Shown piece after piece: positions 27,707 to 36,152 of a stretch of DNA of 64,000 nucleotides. A model generated the notes under the pieces. It worked only from the letters and a program-made list of their open reading frames with translations, searched no databases and was not told the origin of the DNA. Both the position numbers and the translations under genes were made by a program. Source of the DNA: Jongsikchunia kroppenstedtii DSM 45133 (lineage in GTDB: Bacteria > Actinomycetota > Actinomycetes > Mycobacteriales > Mycobacteriaceae); contig NZ_AQYG01000051.1 in NCBI RefSeq assembly GCF_000380485.1, positions 62,001 to 126,000 on the forward strand, read 5' to 3'. Each line of letters opens with the position of its first letter. Positions within the stretch are counted from its first letter, which is position 1.

Positions 27707-29497
27707 ATGCCGACACACGCCAACGCGCAAATCACGAAGGTTCTCATCGCCAACCGCGGTGAGATCGCCGTGCGCGTCATTCGAGCTGCCAAAGACGCCG
27801 GACTGGCCAGTGTGGCCGTCTATGCCGAGCCGGACGCCAACGCGCAATTCGTGAAGTTGGCGGATGAGGCCTTCGCCCTGGGCGGCACCACGGCCGCCGA
27901 GTCGTACCTGGTCTTCGACAAGATCCTCGACGCCGCCAAGAAGGCCGGGGCCGACGCGATCCACCCGGGCTACGGCTTCCTGTCGGAGAACGCCGACTTC
28001 GCCCAGGCCGTCCTCGATGCCGGGCTGATCTGGATCGGGCCGAGCCCGCAGTCGATCCGCGACCTCGGCGACAAGGTCACCGCTCGCCACATCGCCGAGC
28101 GCGCCAACGCTCCGATGGCCGCCGGCACCAAGGACCCCGTCAAGGACGCCACCGAGGTCGTCGAGTTCGCCAAGAAGTACGGCGTGCCGGTCGCCATCAA
28201 GGCCGCCTTCGGCGGCGGTGGCCGCGGTATGAAGGTCGCGCACACCATCGAGGAGATCCCGGAGCTGTTCGACTCCGCCACCCGTGAGGCGATCGCCGCC
28301 TTCGGCCGCGGCGAGTGCTTCGTCGAGCAGTACCTCGACAAGGCCCGCCACGTCGAGGCTCAGGTCATCGCCGACCAGCACGGCAACGTCGTCGTCGCCG
28401 GTACCCGCGACTGCTCGTTGCAGCGTCGCTTCCAGAAGCTCGTCGAGGAGGCCCCGGCGCCGTTCCTGACCGACGACCAGCGTCGTCGGATCCACGAGTC
28501 GTCGAAGGCCATCTGCAAGGAGGCCGGCTACTACGGCGCCGGCACCGTCGAGTTCCTGGTGCAGGGCGACACCGTCTCGTTCCTCGAGGTCAACACCCGC
28601 CTGCAGGTCGAGCACCCGGTCACCGAGGAGACCGCCGGGATCGACCTGGTCCGCCAGCAGTTCAACATCGCCAACGGCCTGCCCCTGGAGATCAAGGAAG
28701 ACCCGACCCCGCGCGGCCACGCCATCGAGTTCCGGATCAACGGCGAAGACGCCGGCCGCAACTTCCTGCCGGCCCCCGGCCCGATCGTCGAGTACCGCGA
28801 GCCGACCGGTCCGGGCGTGCGCGTCGACTCCGGCGTGGTCGCCGGAGATGTCATCGGCGGGCAGTTCGACTCGATGCTCGCCAAGCTGATCGTCGTCGGC
28901 GAGAACCGCACGCAGGCGCTCGAGCGGGCCCGGCGCGCGCTGGCCGAGTACCACATCACCGGCCTCGCCACGGTCCTTCCGTTCGATCGCGCGATCGTCG
29001 ACCACCCCGCATTCATCGGTGACGGCGAGAAGTTCGACGTCTACACCAAATGGATCGAGACCGAATGGGAGAACACCATTCCGCCGTACACCGGCGGCGA
29101 GGCGATCGAGGACGATTCGGTCCCGCGGCAAACGATCACGGTCGAGGTCGACGGTCGCCGTCTGGACGTGTCCCTGCCGGGCGATCTCGCCCTCGGCGGC
29201 GGTGGTGGTGGCGCAAGCAACGGCGCCATCAAGCGCAAGCCGAAGGCCCGCACCCGTACCAAGGGCGGCGCCGGCGCCGCCTCCGGTGATGCCGTGGCCG
29301 CGCCGATGCAGGGCACCGTGGTCAAGGTGGCCGTCGAGGAGGGCCAGGCTGTCGCCGCCGGCGATCTGGTCGTCGTGCTCGAAGCCATGAAGATGGAGAA
29401 CCCGGTCAACGCGCACAAGGACGGTGTGATCACCGGCCTGTCGATCGAGGCGGGCGCCGCGGTCACCCAGGGCACCGTGCTGCTGGAGATCAAGTAA
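27707..29497 (+). CDS. accA3: Acyl-CoA carboxylase alpha subunit AccA3 (biotin carboxylase + BCCP)
   Basis: A 596-residue protein: biotin carboxylase domain (1-450), linker, and biotinyl carrier domain (520-596). Features: '[20 protein letters not shown]', the ATP loop '[13 protein letters not shown]', '[17 protein letters not shown]', and the biotin attachment Lys in 'EAMKMENP'. It carboxylates its own biotin and hands CO2 to AccD5. The ATG follows AACAGGAGAAGC, a strong ribosome binding site. BirA, AccD5 and AccE5 are encoded within 7 kb. Confidence 0.96.
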   Translation: MPTHANAQITKVLIANRGEIAVRVIRAAKDAGLASVAVYAEPDANAQFVKLADEAFALGGTTAAESYLVFDKILDAAKKAGADAIHPGYGFLSENADFAQAVLDAGLIWIGPSPQSIRDLGDKVTARHIAERANAPMAAGTKDPVKDATEVVEFAKKYGVPVAIKAAFGGGGRGMKVAHTIEEIPELFDSATREAIAAFGRGECFVEQYLDKARHVEAQVIADQHGNVVVAGTRDCSLQRRFQKLVEEAPAPFLTDDQRRRIHESSKAICKEAGYYGAGTVEFLVQGDTVSFLEVNTRLQVEHPVTEETAGIDLVRQQFNIANGLPLEIKEDPTPRGHAIEFRINGEDAGRNFLPAPGPIVEYREPTGPGVRVDSGVVAGDVIGGQFDSMLAKLIVVGENRTQALERARRALAEYHITGLATVLPFDRAIVDHPAFIGDGEKFDVYTKWIETEWENTIPPYTGGEAIEDDSVPRQTITVEVDGRRLDVSLPGDLALGGGGGGASNGAIKRKPKARTRTKGGAGAASGDAVAAPMQGTVVKVAVEEGQAVAAGDLVVVLEAMKMENPVNAHKDGVITGLSIEAGAAVTQGTVLLEIK

Positions 29498-29503
29498 CGG
29501 CAT

Positions 29504-30448
29504 ATGCCGACGGTCGCTGAAGTCCTCGCCGCGCGCCGGGATCACCTGGAGACCGACAACAATCGAATATTCGCCGACGGCTGCCGTCTCGCCCTCATCA
29601 TCGAGGGCGGCGGCAGCCGCGGTGTCTTCGGCGGCGGGATGCTGCAGGCTCTGTCGGATGCCGGGCTGACCGGCGCGTTCGACGCGGTCTACGGCACGTC
29701 CGCGGGTGCATTGTGCGGCGCCTGGATGCTGTCGGAGCGCGTCAATTTCGGCATGGCAGCCTGGGTCGATCAGGCGAATCTGAATCGCACGGTCAACCTG
29801 GCCGGCATCCTGCGCGGGCGGCCACCCTTCGACCTCGAGTACCTGGTGCATGAGATCTACAGCCGCATCGCGCCGATGGACTTCGACGCGATCCTGAACT
29901 CCCCCATCGAGTTCCACCCGATCGCCACCGATGCGATCACCAGCGAGCCGACCGACCTGCGGCCGCTGTTCGACGATGTCGCCGGCCTCAAACAGGCCCT
30001 GGCCGCCACCTGCTGCCTGCCGATGGTCGCGGGATCACCGGTGGCGCTGGGTGATTCACGATTCCTGGACGGCGGGCTCACCGAGTCGGTACCGATCCGA
30101 TCCGCTGTGGAACAGGGCGCTACCCATGCGGTCGTGCTGCGTACTCGGCGCCTCGATGAGCGCAGCGAGTCGGCGCCCGTGGTGCGCAGCGTCGTCGGCG
30201 ACGCGTACATCCGACTCGCCGTTCCCGGCGCGTGGCGCGCCTGGCGCGATCGCGGCAAGCAGCAGGCACTGGAAGAAGCCGCCATCGCCGAGCTCGGCGA
30301 TCACGTACTGGAGATCCGCCCGCCCCTGGATGCGCCGACCGTGCCGGGGTCCTCACGGGACAGCGATCTGATGACGCGTGCGATGGCGATCGGCCGGCAG
30401 GTCGCGCAGGCCGCGCTGGAGCAGGAGGTAGGCGTTGGAACCCGTTGA
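29504..30448 (+). CDS. Patatin-like phospholipase
   Basis: A 314-residue patatin-family hydrolase: oxyanion loop 'EGGGSRGVFGGGML', nucleophile in 'YGTSAGALCGAW' (GxSxG) and the Asp of the dyad in 'FLDGGLTESVP' (DGG). It probably deacylates phospholipids or other lipids; no signal peptide or TM is seen. The gene begins 6 nt after accA3, so it may be co-transcribed. It is the last but one core-like gene before the catabolic island. Confidence 0.86.
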   Translation: MPTVAEVLAARRDHLETDNNRIFADGCRLALIIEGGGSRGVFGGGMLQALSDAGLTGAFDAVYGTSAGALCGAWMLSERVNFGMAAWVDQANLNRTVNLAGILRGRPPFDLEYLVHEIYSRIAPMDFDAILNSPIEFHPIATDAITSEPTDLRPLFDDVAGLKQALAATCCLPMVAGSPVALGDSRFLDGGLTESVPIRSAVEQGATHAVVLRTRRLDERSESAPVVRSVVGDAYIRLAVPGAWRAWRDRGKQQALEEAAIAELGDHVLEIRPPLDAPTVPGSSRDSDLMTRAMAIGRQVAQAALEQEVGVGTR

Positions 30449-30770
30449 GATCAATGCCGGCGCCTGGTACCTGCGGGCGCTGCGGGATGACGGCCGGGTG
30501 ACCGATCGGCCGGCGCTGGCCGACCTCGGCGTGACCGAACCGGCGGACTATGTGATTGCCGCACAACAGGGTTGGGCCGACGAGACCCGCTACACCTGGG
30601 CCGTATGCATTCCCACCACGGGCGAGCTGATCGCCGAGATCGTGGTGACGCCGTCCGGAGAGCTGATCGGCCGGGCTCGGTCCGGGCACGAGGAGGCGCT
30701 CGCCGAATCGCTGCCCGTGGTCCGCCGCTTCGCCGAAGGTGCCCTGGGCATCACGCTGGGGTCCACCTGA
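30435..30770 (+). CDS. Conserved hypothetical protein
   Basis: A 111-residue protein overlapping the end of the patatin gene by 14 nt, with a TTG start. The sequence is a mixed alpha/beta domain ('AGAWYLRALRDDGRVTDRPA', later 'YTWAVCIPTTGELIAEIVV') with no recognisable catalytic motif. Overlap implies translational coupling with the patatin. I do not recognise the family. Confidence 0.7.
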   Translation: MEPVEINAGAWYLRALRDDGRVTDRPALADLGVTEPADYVIAAQQGWADETRYTWAVCIPTTGELIAEIVVTPSGELIGRARSGHEEALAESLPVVRRFAEGALGITLGST

Positions 30771-30823
30771 GAGAACTCGTGGCACGCTGTGCCATGTCCG
30801 GAACTCTGATGTGCCTGAGCGCG

Positions 30824-31717
30824 CTAGCTTCGCTCGGCGTCGACCAGTGCGCGAGTCGCCGGAATCAGCTCTCGCCCGATGTGCTCGATTTGCTGCTCGT
30901 CGTCGGTCGCAAAAATGAAGCCGCTGATCCCATCCTCAAGTGTGAGCCGGGCCAGGTGGGCCGCCCAGGCGTCGGTCGATCCAGACGAAAACCCCTCATC
31001 CGCGCCTCCGAAGCTGCCACCCAGGTTGAGGAATCTACGGATCGCGGACGGTTGCCGCCCGCTCGTCTGCGCCGCATCATCGATTCGGGCGTTCAGGCCC
31101 GCCAGATCCTTGATTCCGTTCGGCAGGTATGAAAGCGACGGGACCCAGCCATCGCATGATCTGCCTACGAGATCGAGCATGCGGGGCCCATACGCACCGA
31201 TCCAGATACCAATGTCGTGGGCCGGACGTGGCCCCCGTTTTGCCCCATCAACGACGTACTCACTGCCCTTCACGTGGACCCCACCTCGTGCGTCGGTGTG
31301 CCAGATCTCGCGAATTATCGCGATCGCCTCCTCAAGCGCGCGCCGCGCTTGCCCGGGCGTACGGCGAGGCCCGCCCATGGCGGCTATCCCGTCGGCGAAC
31401 GCGCCAGCGCCGAGAGCCAACTCCACCCGTCCGCCGGAAAGAAGGTCGAGACTCGCCGCGGCCCGAGCAAGCACCGCTGGGGGCCGCAGCGGCAGATTCA
31501 GCACATTACCTGCGATATGGACTCGATCGGTCTCCGCAGCTACATATGACATGAGAGTCCAGGCATCGAGGAACGCCGGTTGATAGGGGTGATCTTGGAA
31601 GGTGACGAGATCGAATCCCGCCCGCTCCGCAGTCTTGGCTATCTCGACGGACTGTTGCGGAACCGCGCTCGTCGGAGTGACGAATACACCGAACTGCAAG
31701 GGGTTTCCATAATCCAT
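30824..31717 (-). CDS. Luciferase-like (LLM) flavin/F420-dependent oxidoreductase
   Basis: A 297-residue member of the bacterial luciferase/F420 superfamily: 'FGVFVTPTSAVPQQSVEIAK', 'AERAGFDLVTFQDHPYQP', 'LALGAGAFADGIAAMGG' and 'IWIGAYGPRMLDLVGRSCDG' are typical blocks of the TIM barrel. It may oxidise or reduce an organic substrate with reduced flavin or F420; the cofactor cannot be decided by eye. It is the last gene of the minus-strand catabolic operon and lies 40 nt after the small ORF, with ATAGGAG before its ATG. Confidence 0.83.
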   Translation of the reverse strand: MDYGNPLQFGVFVTPTSAVPQQSVEIAKTAERAGFDLVTFQDHPYQPAFLDAWTLMSYVAAETDRVHIAGNVLNLPLRPPAVLARAAASLDLLSGGRVELALGAGAFADGIAAMGGPRRTPGQARRALEEAIAIIREIWHTDARGGVHVKGSEYVVDGAKRGPRPAHDIGIWIGAYGPRMLDLVGRSCDGWVPSLSYLPNGIKDLAGLNARIDDAAQTSGRQPSAIRRFLNLGGSFGGADEGFSSGSTDAWAAHLARLTLEDGISGFIFATDDEQQIEHIGRELIPATRALVDAERS

Positions 31718-31757
31718 GCTGACTCCTATGGTGTGTGATCGGCCGCAAGGATGAGGT

Positions 31758-31901
31758 TCACACTCCTGCGTTCGCGTTGGCCGGCGGAACGACGACCGGG
31801 CCGACCGCGGCCGGAGTGAGGTCGATGGCGGTGGTACCGGCGGTCTCGTACTTCAGCGCGTGCTCGGCACGAACACATTCGACCGCTCCAACCTGGTGCA
31901 T
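31758..31901 (-). CDS. Putative 47-residue small protein in the meta-pathway operon
   Basis: An ORF starting with ATG 3 nt after the SDR stop and ending with TGA before the luciferase-like gene. Its codons end mainly in G or C as in its neighbours, and the peptide reads like a real protein end ('ECVRAEHALKYETAGTTAID', then a Pro/Val/Ala-rich tail). One Cys, no TM segment, no known motif. It may be a real small protein, or the 3' remnant of a larger gene. No strong ribosome binding site is seen, but translational reinitiation from the SDR stop is plausible. Confidence 0.4.
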   Translation of the reverse strand: MHQVGAVECVRAEHALKYETAGTTAIDLTPAAVGPVVVPPANANAGV

Positions 31902-31904
31902 ACC

Positions 31905-32663
31905 TCACACGGCGAGGAATCCGCCGTCGACAGCCAGTGCTGTCCCGGTGACGAATGAAGCCTTATCGGACAGAAGCCACTCGACAGCAGCGGCAATCTC
32001 GGATGGTTCTGCAAAACGGCCGATCACATGGTGCTCGCGAATCTTGTCGAAGAACGCGGAAAACTGCGGATCGTCGGTCAACCGTTTGACCATGGTCGTA
32101 TTCGTGATGCCGGGCATAACAGAGTTGACTCTGATCCCCTTGGTGCCATAGTCGGTTGCCGCTGCAAGCGTCAGGCCGATGACGCCGTGTTTGGCCGCGA
32201 TGTATTCACTGGCGTTCGGTATCGCGACCTTGCCCAACGACGAGGCGGTGTTGACGATGGATCCACCACCGGTCTCCAGCATCGCAGCGATCTCGTACTT
32301 GAGGCAGTGGAACACACCGGTGAGATCGACTCCGATTGCGCGATCCCACTGTGCCGGGTCAAGTTCGTGCAGAGAAAGATTGGCCTGCTCTACGCCGGCG
32401 TTGTTGAATGCCCCATCCAAGCGTCCGAACCGGGTAACCACCGCCGACACCATCTTCTCCACGGACGACGCGTCGGCGACATCGGTGTGAAAATACTCGG
32501 CGTCCCCACCATCGGCCGTTATCGATTCGGCGACTCGTTTGCCGTCTGGGCTGACGTCGACGACCGCGATGCGGGCTCCGGCCTGGGCCAGGTGCACCGC
32601 GGTAGCCTCGCCGATGCCGCTGGCGGCTCCGGTGACGATGATGGTACGGCTCTCTAGAGTCAT
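31905..32663 (-). CDS. Short-chain dehydrogenase/reductase
   Basis: A 252-residue classical SDR: cofactor motif 'VTGAASGIGEATAVHLAQAG', Asp after beta-2 ('VVDVSPDG', favouring NAD), 'NNAGV', catalytic Ser in 'NTASSLG' and Y-x3-K in 'EYIAAKHGV', with C-terminal 'FVTGTALAVDGGFLAV'. It oxidises a hydroxyl or reduces a ketone on an unknown ring or chain intermediate. It is the fifth gene of the minus-strand operon after the aldehyde dehydrogenase. Confidence 0.88.
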   Translation of the reverse strand: MTLESRTIIVTGAASGIGEATAVHLAQAGARIAVVDVSPDGKRVAESITADGGDAEYFHTDVADASSVEKMVSAVVTRFGRLDGAFNNAGVEQANLSLHELDPAQWDRAIGVDLTGVFHCLKYEIAAMLETGGGSIVNTASSLGKVAIPNASEYIAAKHGVIGLTLAAATDYGTKGIRVNSVMPGITNTTMVKRLTDDPQFSAFFDKIREHHVIGRFAEPSEIAAAVEWLLSDKASFVTGTALAVDGGFLAV

Positions 32664-32696
32664 CTGCGATTCCTTTTTGTAGTGCGAGACAGCGTC

Positions 32697-34151
32697 TTAG
32701 TGTGATGGTTGTTGTTGATCTATCTGCATGACAACGGCTTTGGGCTCAGTGAAGAACTCGCGGCTGAAGTTGCCTCCTTCGCGTCCGATACCAGAGTCAC
32801 CCGAACCGCCGAACGGTGCGCGCAAATCCCGGATGAAGAAGCAGTTGACCCACACGCTGCCCGCGTTGAGTCGACTCGAAACACGATGTGCGCGTGAGAG
32901 GTTCTCGGTGAACAGCATTGCATTGAGTCCATAGCGGCTGTCATTGGCGAGCTCCACGGCCTCGTCCTCGGTGTCGAAGGGAATCGCTACCACCACCGGC
33001 CCGAAAATCTCATCCCGAGCGTGCCGGGAATTCTGACCGAGTCCGGTGACCACGGTTGGCGCCACACGCCATCCATCGAGAACGCCCCCCGTCTCCACAT
33101 GCCCGCCATCCGGCTCGACCTCCGCGACGTATTGCGACACCTTGCCGAAGTGCTCCATGGAGGCCAGCGGTCCGATCTGGGTCTTGTCGTCTTTTGGGTC
33201 TCCGATAACCATGGCCGTTGCCTGCTCGACAAACCGCCGCATGAACTCGTCGTAGATCGCGCGATGGACATATAGCCGCGAGCCCGCAACACAGACCTGT
33301 CCAGTGTTGGTGAAGATTGCCCGAATGGACCAGCTGACGGCGTTATCCAGCTCGGCATCGTCGAATACGATATTCGCGCCCTTGCCACCGAGCTCCAGAC
33401 TGACCGGAACAAGGTTGCGCGCGCCCGCTGCAGCGATCACCCGTCCAGTCCCCGACTCTCCGGTGAACGTGATCCGATCTACATCGGGGTGTTCAGTCAA
33501 CGCCTGTCCGGCCGCATTGGGGCCAAAGCCGTGCACCACGTTGAAGACCCCGGGCGGAATCCCGGCTTCGATCGCCAAGCGCGCCATGATTGTCGCCGAC
33601 GTCGGGGTGTCCTCCGCAGGCTTGAGAACGACGGTGTTGCCCCACGCCAATGCCGGAGCCACCTTCCACGACTCGAGCATCATCGGAAAGTTCCACGGCG
33701 CTACCGCCGCTACGACGCCGGCCGGATCGAATCGTGTGAACGCGTGATGCCCGGTATCCATCGGCAGTGTCTCACCTGTCGACAATCGAGCATGATCGGC
33801 AAAGAACCTGAAGTTCATCGCGGTGCGGGGCACATCATTGTCACGCGACTGGCTGATCGGCTTGCCCATGTCTCGCGTATCGGCCATCGCCAACTCGGTC
33901 GCATGGGCCTCGATGAGATCGGCAAAACGGTGAATCAGCCGCCCACGCTCGGCGAAACCCATACGCGGCCAACGCCCCTCATCAAAGGCCGTCCGGGCCG
34001 ACAACACTGCACGTCGTACGTCCTCCGCGTCTCCCCGGGGGATCTCGGCCCACGCCTGCTGTGTATACGGATCGATAGAGGTGAAAGTCTCACCCGACGC
34101 CGATGGGACTTCTTTGCCGTCGATCACGTGGCCGAACCACTCGAGTTTCAC
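32697..34151 (-). CDS. Aldehyde dehydrogenase, probable 2-hydroxymuconic semialdehyde dehydrogenase
   Basis: A 484-residue NAD(P) aldehyde dehydrogenase. The general-base Glu is in 'SLELGGKGANIVF' and the nucleophile Cys in 'NTGQVCVAGSRLYV'. The specific role as 2-hydroxymuconic semialdehyde (or similar) dehydrogenase is inferred from position directly after a 4-oxalocrotonate tautomerase (GTGA overlap) and next to the decarboxylase and hydratase of the same pathway. It would oxidise the ring-cleavage aldehyde to the muconate. Start GTG 34151. Confidence 0.82.
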   Translation of the reverse strand: MKLEWFGHVIDGKEVPSASGETFTSIDPYTQQAWAEIPRGDAEDVRRAVLSARTAFDEGRWPRMGFAERGRLIHRFADLIEAHATELAMADTRDMGKPISQSRDNDVPRTAMNFRFFADHARLSTGETLPMDTGHHAFTRFDPAGVVAAVAPWNFPMMLESWKVAPALAWGNTVVLKPAEDTPTSATIMARLAIEAGIPPGVFNVVHGFGPNAAGQALTEHPDVDRITFTGESGTGRVIAAAGARNLVPVSLELGGKGANIVFDDAELDNAVSWSIRAIFTNTGQVCVAGSRLYVHRAIYDEFMRRFVEQATAMVIGDPKDDKTQIGPLASMEHFGKVSQYVAEVEPDGGHVETGGVLDGWRVAPTVVTGLGQNSRHARDEIFGPVVVAIPFDTEDEAVELANDSRYGLNAMLFTENLSRAHRVSSRLNAGSVWVNCFFIRDLRAPFGGSGDSGIGREGGNFSREFFTEPKAVVMQIDQQQPSH

Positions 34152-34345
34152 TGCTGGGCCTCACGTTCGGCAATTGTGACGCCACCAGACGACCAGTGTG
34201 TGGAGGGAACTTCGCGTATCACCACCCTGATCTTCTCGTCTGGAACCGAGAGCGCACTCTTGACCGCCTCGTGAACCTGTCTCAATAGACTGCGGATCTC
34301 TTCCGGTGTGCGCTTCTGCGCGAGGGTGATCTCTACCAGAGGCAT
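34148..34345 (-). CDS. 4-oxalocrotonate tautomerase-like protein
   Basis: A 65-residue tautomerase. After Met removal the N-terminus is Pro ('MPLVEITLAQKR'), the catalytic base of the superfamily, and 'RQVHEAVKSALSVPDEKIRV' and 'REVPSTHWSSGG' fit the 4-OT subunit. It ketonises 2-hydroxymuconate to 4-oxalocrotonate. GAAAGGA precedes the ATG. Its stop overlaps the aldehyde dehydrogenase start. Substrate assignment rests on the neighbouring genes. Confidence 0.88.
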   Translation of the reverse strand: MPLVEITLAQKRTPEEIRSLLRQVHEAVKSALSVPDEKIRVVIREVPSTHWSSGGVTIAEREAQQ

Positions 34346-34399
34346 TGTCGGTCCTTTCGATTGATACCCGGTTGCAGTAGATGAGTAGGCCGCGCCGAG

Positions 34400-35188
34400 T
34401 CAACGACACGCAACAGTGACGGTTCCCAGATCGGCGAACCGCGCAGCAATGTGATGTCCGGGGACAGCCGTCACCGCGTCAGTCATTCCGCCGGTCAGGA
34501 TCAGCCATCCGGGCTCGAGAGCGATCCCCCGCCGACCGAGATCGTTCGCGGCCAATGCCAGCGCCTCGGCTGGATGTCCTTGCACCGCAGCGCCGGTCGC
34601 CGAATCGACGACCTCTCCGTCGACCTCGACCAGGCAGCCCTGCAGCGACAGATCGAGGTGTTGGGGGTTTGCCGCAACCGGGCCCACTACGAATCGCGCC
34701 GACGAGGCGTTGTCAGCAATGACATCGGTGAGTGTGAAGCGGAAGTCTCGATAGCGGCTGTCGATGATCTCGACGCCACCATGCACGGCAGCGACCGCGC
34801 TCATCGCGCGAGCCGCCGTGATACCTGGCCCCTCGAGGCGTTTACCGAGGACGAAGACGATCTCGGGTTCGATGCGCGGATGAATGAGATCCCCGACGTT
34901 CAGCGGAACGCCATACGGCATCACCATGCCGTCGGTCAGCCACCCGGTCAGCGGCGAATCCACGCCCATGCGCTGCTGTTTCGCGTGCGAGGTCAAACCG
35001 AGCTTGATCCCGACGATGCTCTCGCCGGCTGCAACGCGGCGATTGACCACGAGATCTTGGACTCGGTACGCCGACGCAATATCGAGATCGGGCCATTCAT
35101 CGGTGATCGGTCCGCGGTCGGTCCGACTTCTTTCTGCGGCGGCAAGTTCCCGCGCCGTTCGTTCGATCGTCCAATTCCTACTGGTCAT
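34400..35188 (-). CDS. 4-oxalocrotonate decarboxylase-like (2-keto-4-pentenoate hydratase family)
   Basis: A 262-residue FAH-superfamily (hydratase/decarboxylase) protein: 'AYRVQDLVVNRR', 'VGIKLGLTSHAKQQRMGVDS', 'IEPEIVFVLGKRLEGPGITA' and 'GWLILTGGMTDAV' are family blocks, with the metal Glu pair in 'EPEIVF'. One of two paralogues in tandem; pathway logic needs one decarboxylase (XylI/DmpH type) and one hydratase (XylJ/DmpE type). I assign this one as the decarboxylase with moderate confidence; the two could be swapped. ATG 35188 overlaps the upstream gene by 11 nt. Confidence 0.75.
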   Translation of the reverse strand: MTSRNWTIERTARELAAAERSRTDRGPITDEWPDLDIASAYRVQDLVVNRRVAAGESIVGIKLGLTSHAKQQRMGVDSPLTGWLTDGMVMPYGVPLNVGDLIHPRIEPEIVFVLGKRLEGPGITAARAMSAVAAVHGGVEIIDSRYRDFRFTLTDVIADNASSARFVVGPVAANPQHLDLSLQGCLVEVDGEVVDSATGAAVQGHPAEALALAANDLGRRGIALEPGWLILTGGMTDAVTAVPGHHIAARFADLGTVTVACR

Positions 35189-35984
35189 CGGGCAGCCCCT
35201 GACGACCGAATCGCGCAGTGGCAGAACCCAGCCCGTCAAACGTCACAGTTGCGACATCGCCGGGAACAACGGGATGCGCGGCAGAAATGGAGCCCGGCAG
35301 GATCACCCCACCTGCCCGGAGGGTGACACCCCGCTCGCCCATGACGTTGGCCAGCCACACGAGAGCATTGATCGGTGAACCCAGCACCGCACCGGTGGCA
35401 CCGGTATCGACGACGACGCCGCCGATGCTCAGAATTCCTCCGATACAACGCATGTCGATGGCCACTGCGGCCGTGCGGCGTGATCCCAAGACGACACCAC
35501 CCGACGACGCGTTGTCTGCGACAGTGTCGACGATGCCGATCTCCCAGTCACGGATCCGGGAGTCGATGATCTCCAGCGCTGGCGTCACCCACGCGATCGC
35601 ATTCATCGCGTCAGCCGCGGTGACCCCCGGACCACGTAGATCACGACCCAGGATGAACGCGATCTCTGGTTCGACTCGCGGGTCTATGAATCGATCCGCG
35701 GCGATCTCTGCGGCGTCGAGAAAGAACATCGTGTCGGTGAGGTGCCCGAAGTCGGGCTGCGAAACGCCGAGTTGCCGTTGCGTCGCTGCCGAGCTCAACC
35801 CGACTTTGTACCCCTTGACGGTTGCACCGTCGGATTCCCAGCCGCGCACCTGCGTCAGCTGGATCTGGTAGGCGTCATCGACCGTGAGATCGGGGTGCCG
35901 CACCGAGATCGGCGCGATAGGGCGCCCAGTGCGATGTGCATCAGCGATCGCCGACGCACATTCGACGATGGTCTGCGTGGCCAT
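35178..35984 (-). CDS. 2-oxopent-4-enoate hydratase-like (2-keto-4-pentenoate hydratase family)
   Basis: A 268-residue protein, paralogue of the next gene, with 'AYQIQLTQVRGWESDGATVK', 'GYKVGLSSAATQRQLGVSQP', 'VEPEIAFILGRDLRGPGVTA' and 'GGVILPGSISAAHPV'. It would hydrate 2-oxopent-4-enoate to 4-hydroxy-2-oxopentanoate. It is the first gene of the minus-strand operon, divergent from the FAH gene across an operator-bearing 168-bp spacer. Assignment between hydratase and decarboxylase is tentative. Confidence 0.75.
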   Translation of the reverse strand: MATQTIVECASAIADAHRTGRPIAPISVRHPDLTVDDAYQIQLTQVRGWESDGATVKGYKVGLSSAATQRQLGVSQPDFGHLTDTMFFLDAAEIAADRFIDPRVEPEIAFILGRDLRGPGVTAADAMNAIAWVTPALEIIDSRIRDWEIGIVDTVADNASSGGVVLGSRRTAAVAIDMRCIGGILSIGGVVVDTGATGAVLGSPINALVWLANVMGERGVTLRAGGVILPGSISAAHPVVPGDVATVTFDGLGSATARFGRQGLPDDQ

Positions 35985-36023
35985 GTGACTCCTCACCTCG
36001 TGCGCCGCATGTTCGTCTCCAAA

Positions 36024-36080
36024 GTGTGTACAGTTTGACGGGCGAAGTCAAGCGTTGACAAGCCCAAAAACTGTATGCAC
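36024..36080. promoter_or_regulatory. Two GntR-type operator-like sites in the hydratase/FAH divergent spacer
   Basis: GTGTGTACAG at 36024-36033 and CTGTATGCAC at 36071-36080. The second is the exact reverse complement of the site at 39977-39986 beside the GntR gene; the first matches it at 8 of 10. All fit the palindrome CTGYATRCAG. The sites flank the presumed divergent promoters of the meta-pathway operon and the FAH-OYE-dioxygenase unit, so the GntR/FCD protein probably controls both. Confidence 0.65.
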
Positions 36081-36152
36081 TATTGGGAAACCGGCTGCAT
36101 ATCAAGAAGTGAAGCGGCATTGGTGACCGACCTCGAACGACAAGGAACGCTC

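Noticed and set aside
27566-29917. A 783-codon minus-strand frame opposite accA3.
   Set aside because: Shadow of a conserved plus-strand gene; the translation has no recognisable domain and spans the real gene boundaries.
35985-36152. Coding upstream extension of the FAH gene (from 36075).
   Set aside because: The extra residues are not FAH-like, while ATG 36153 has a ribosome binding site and the spacer carries operator-like sites.
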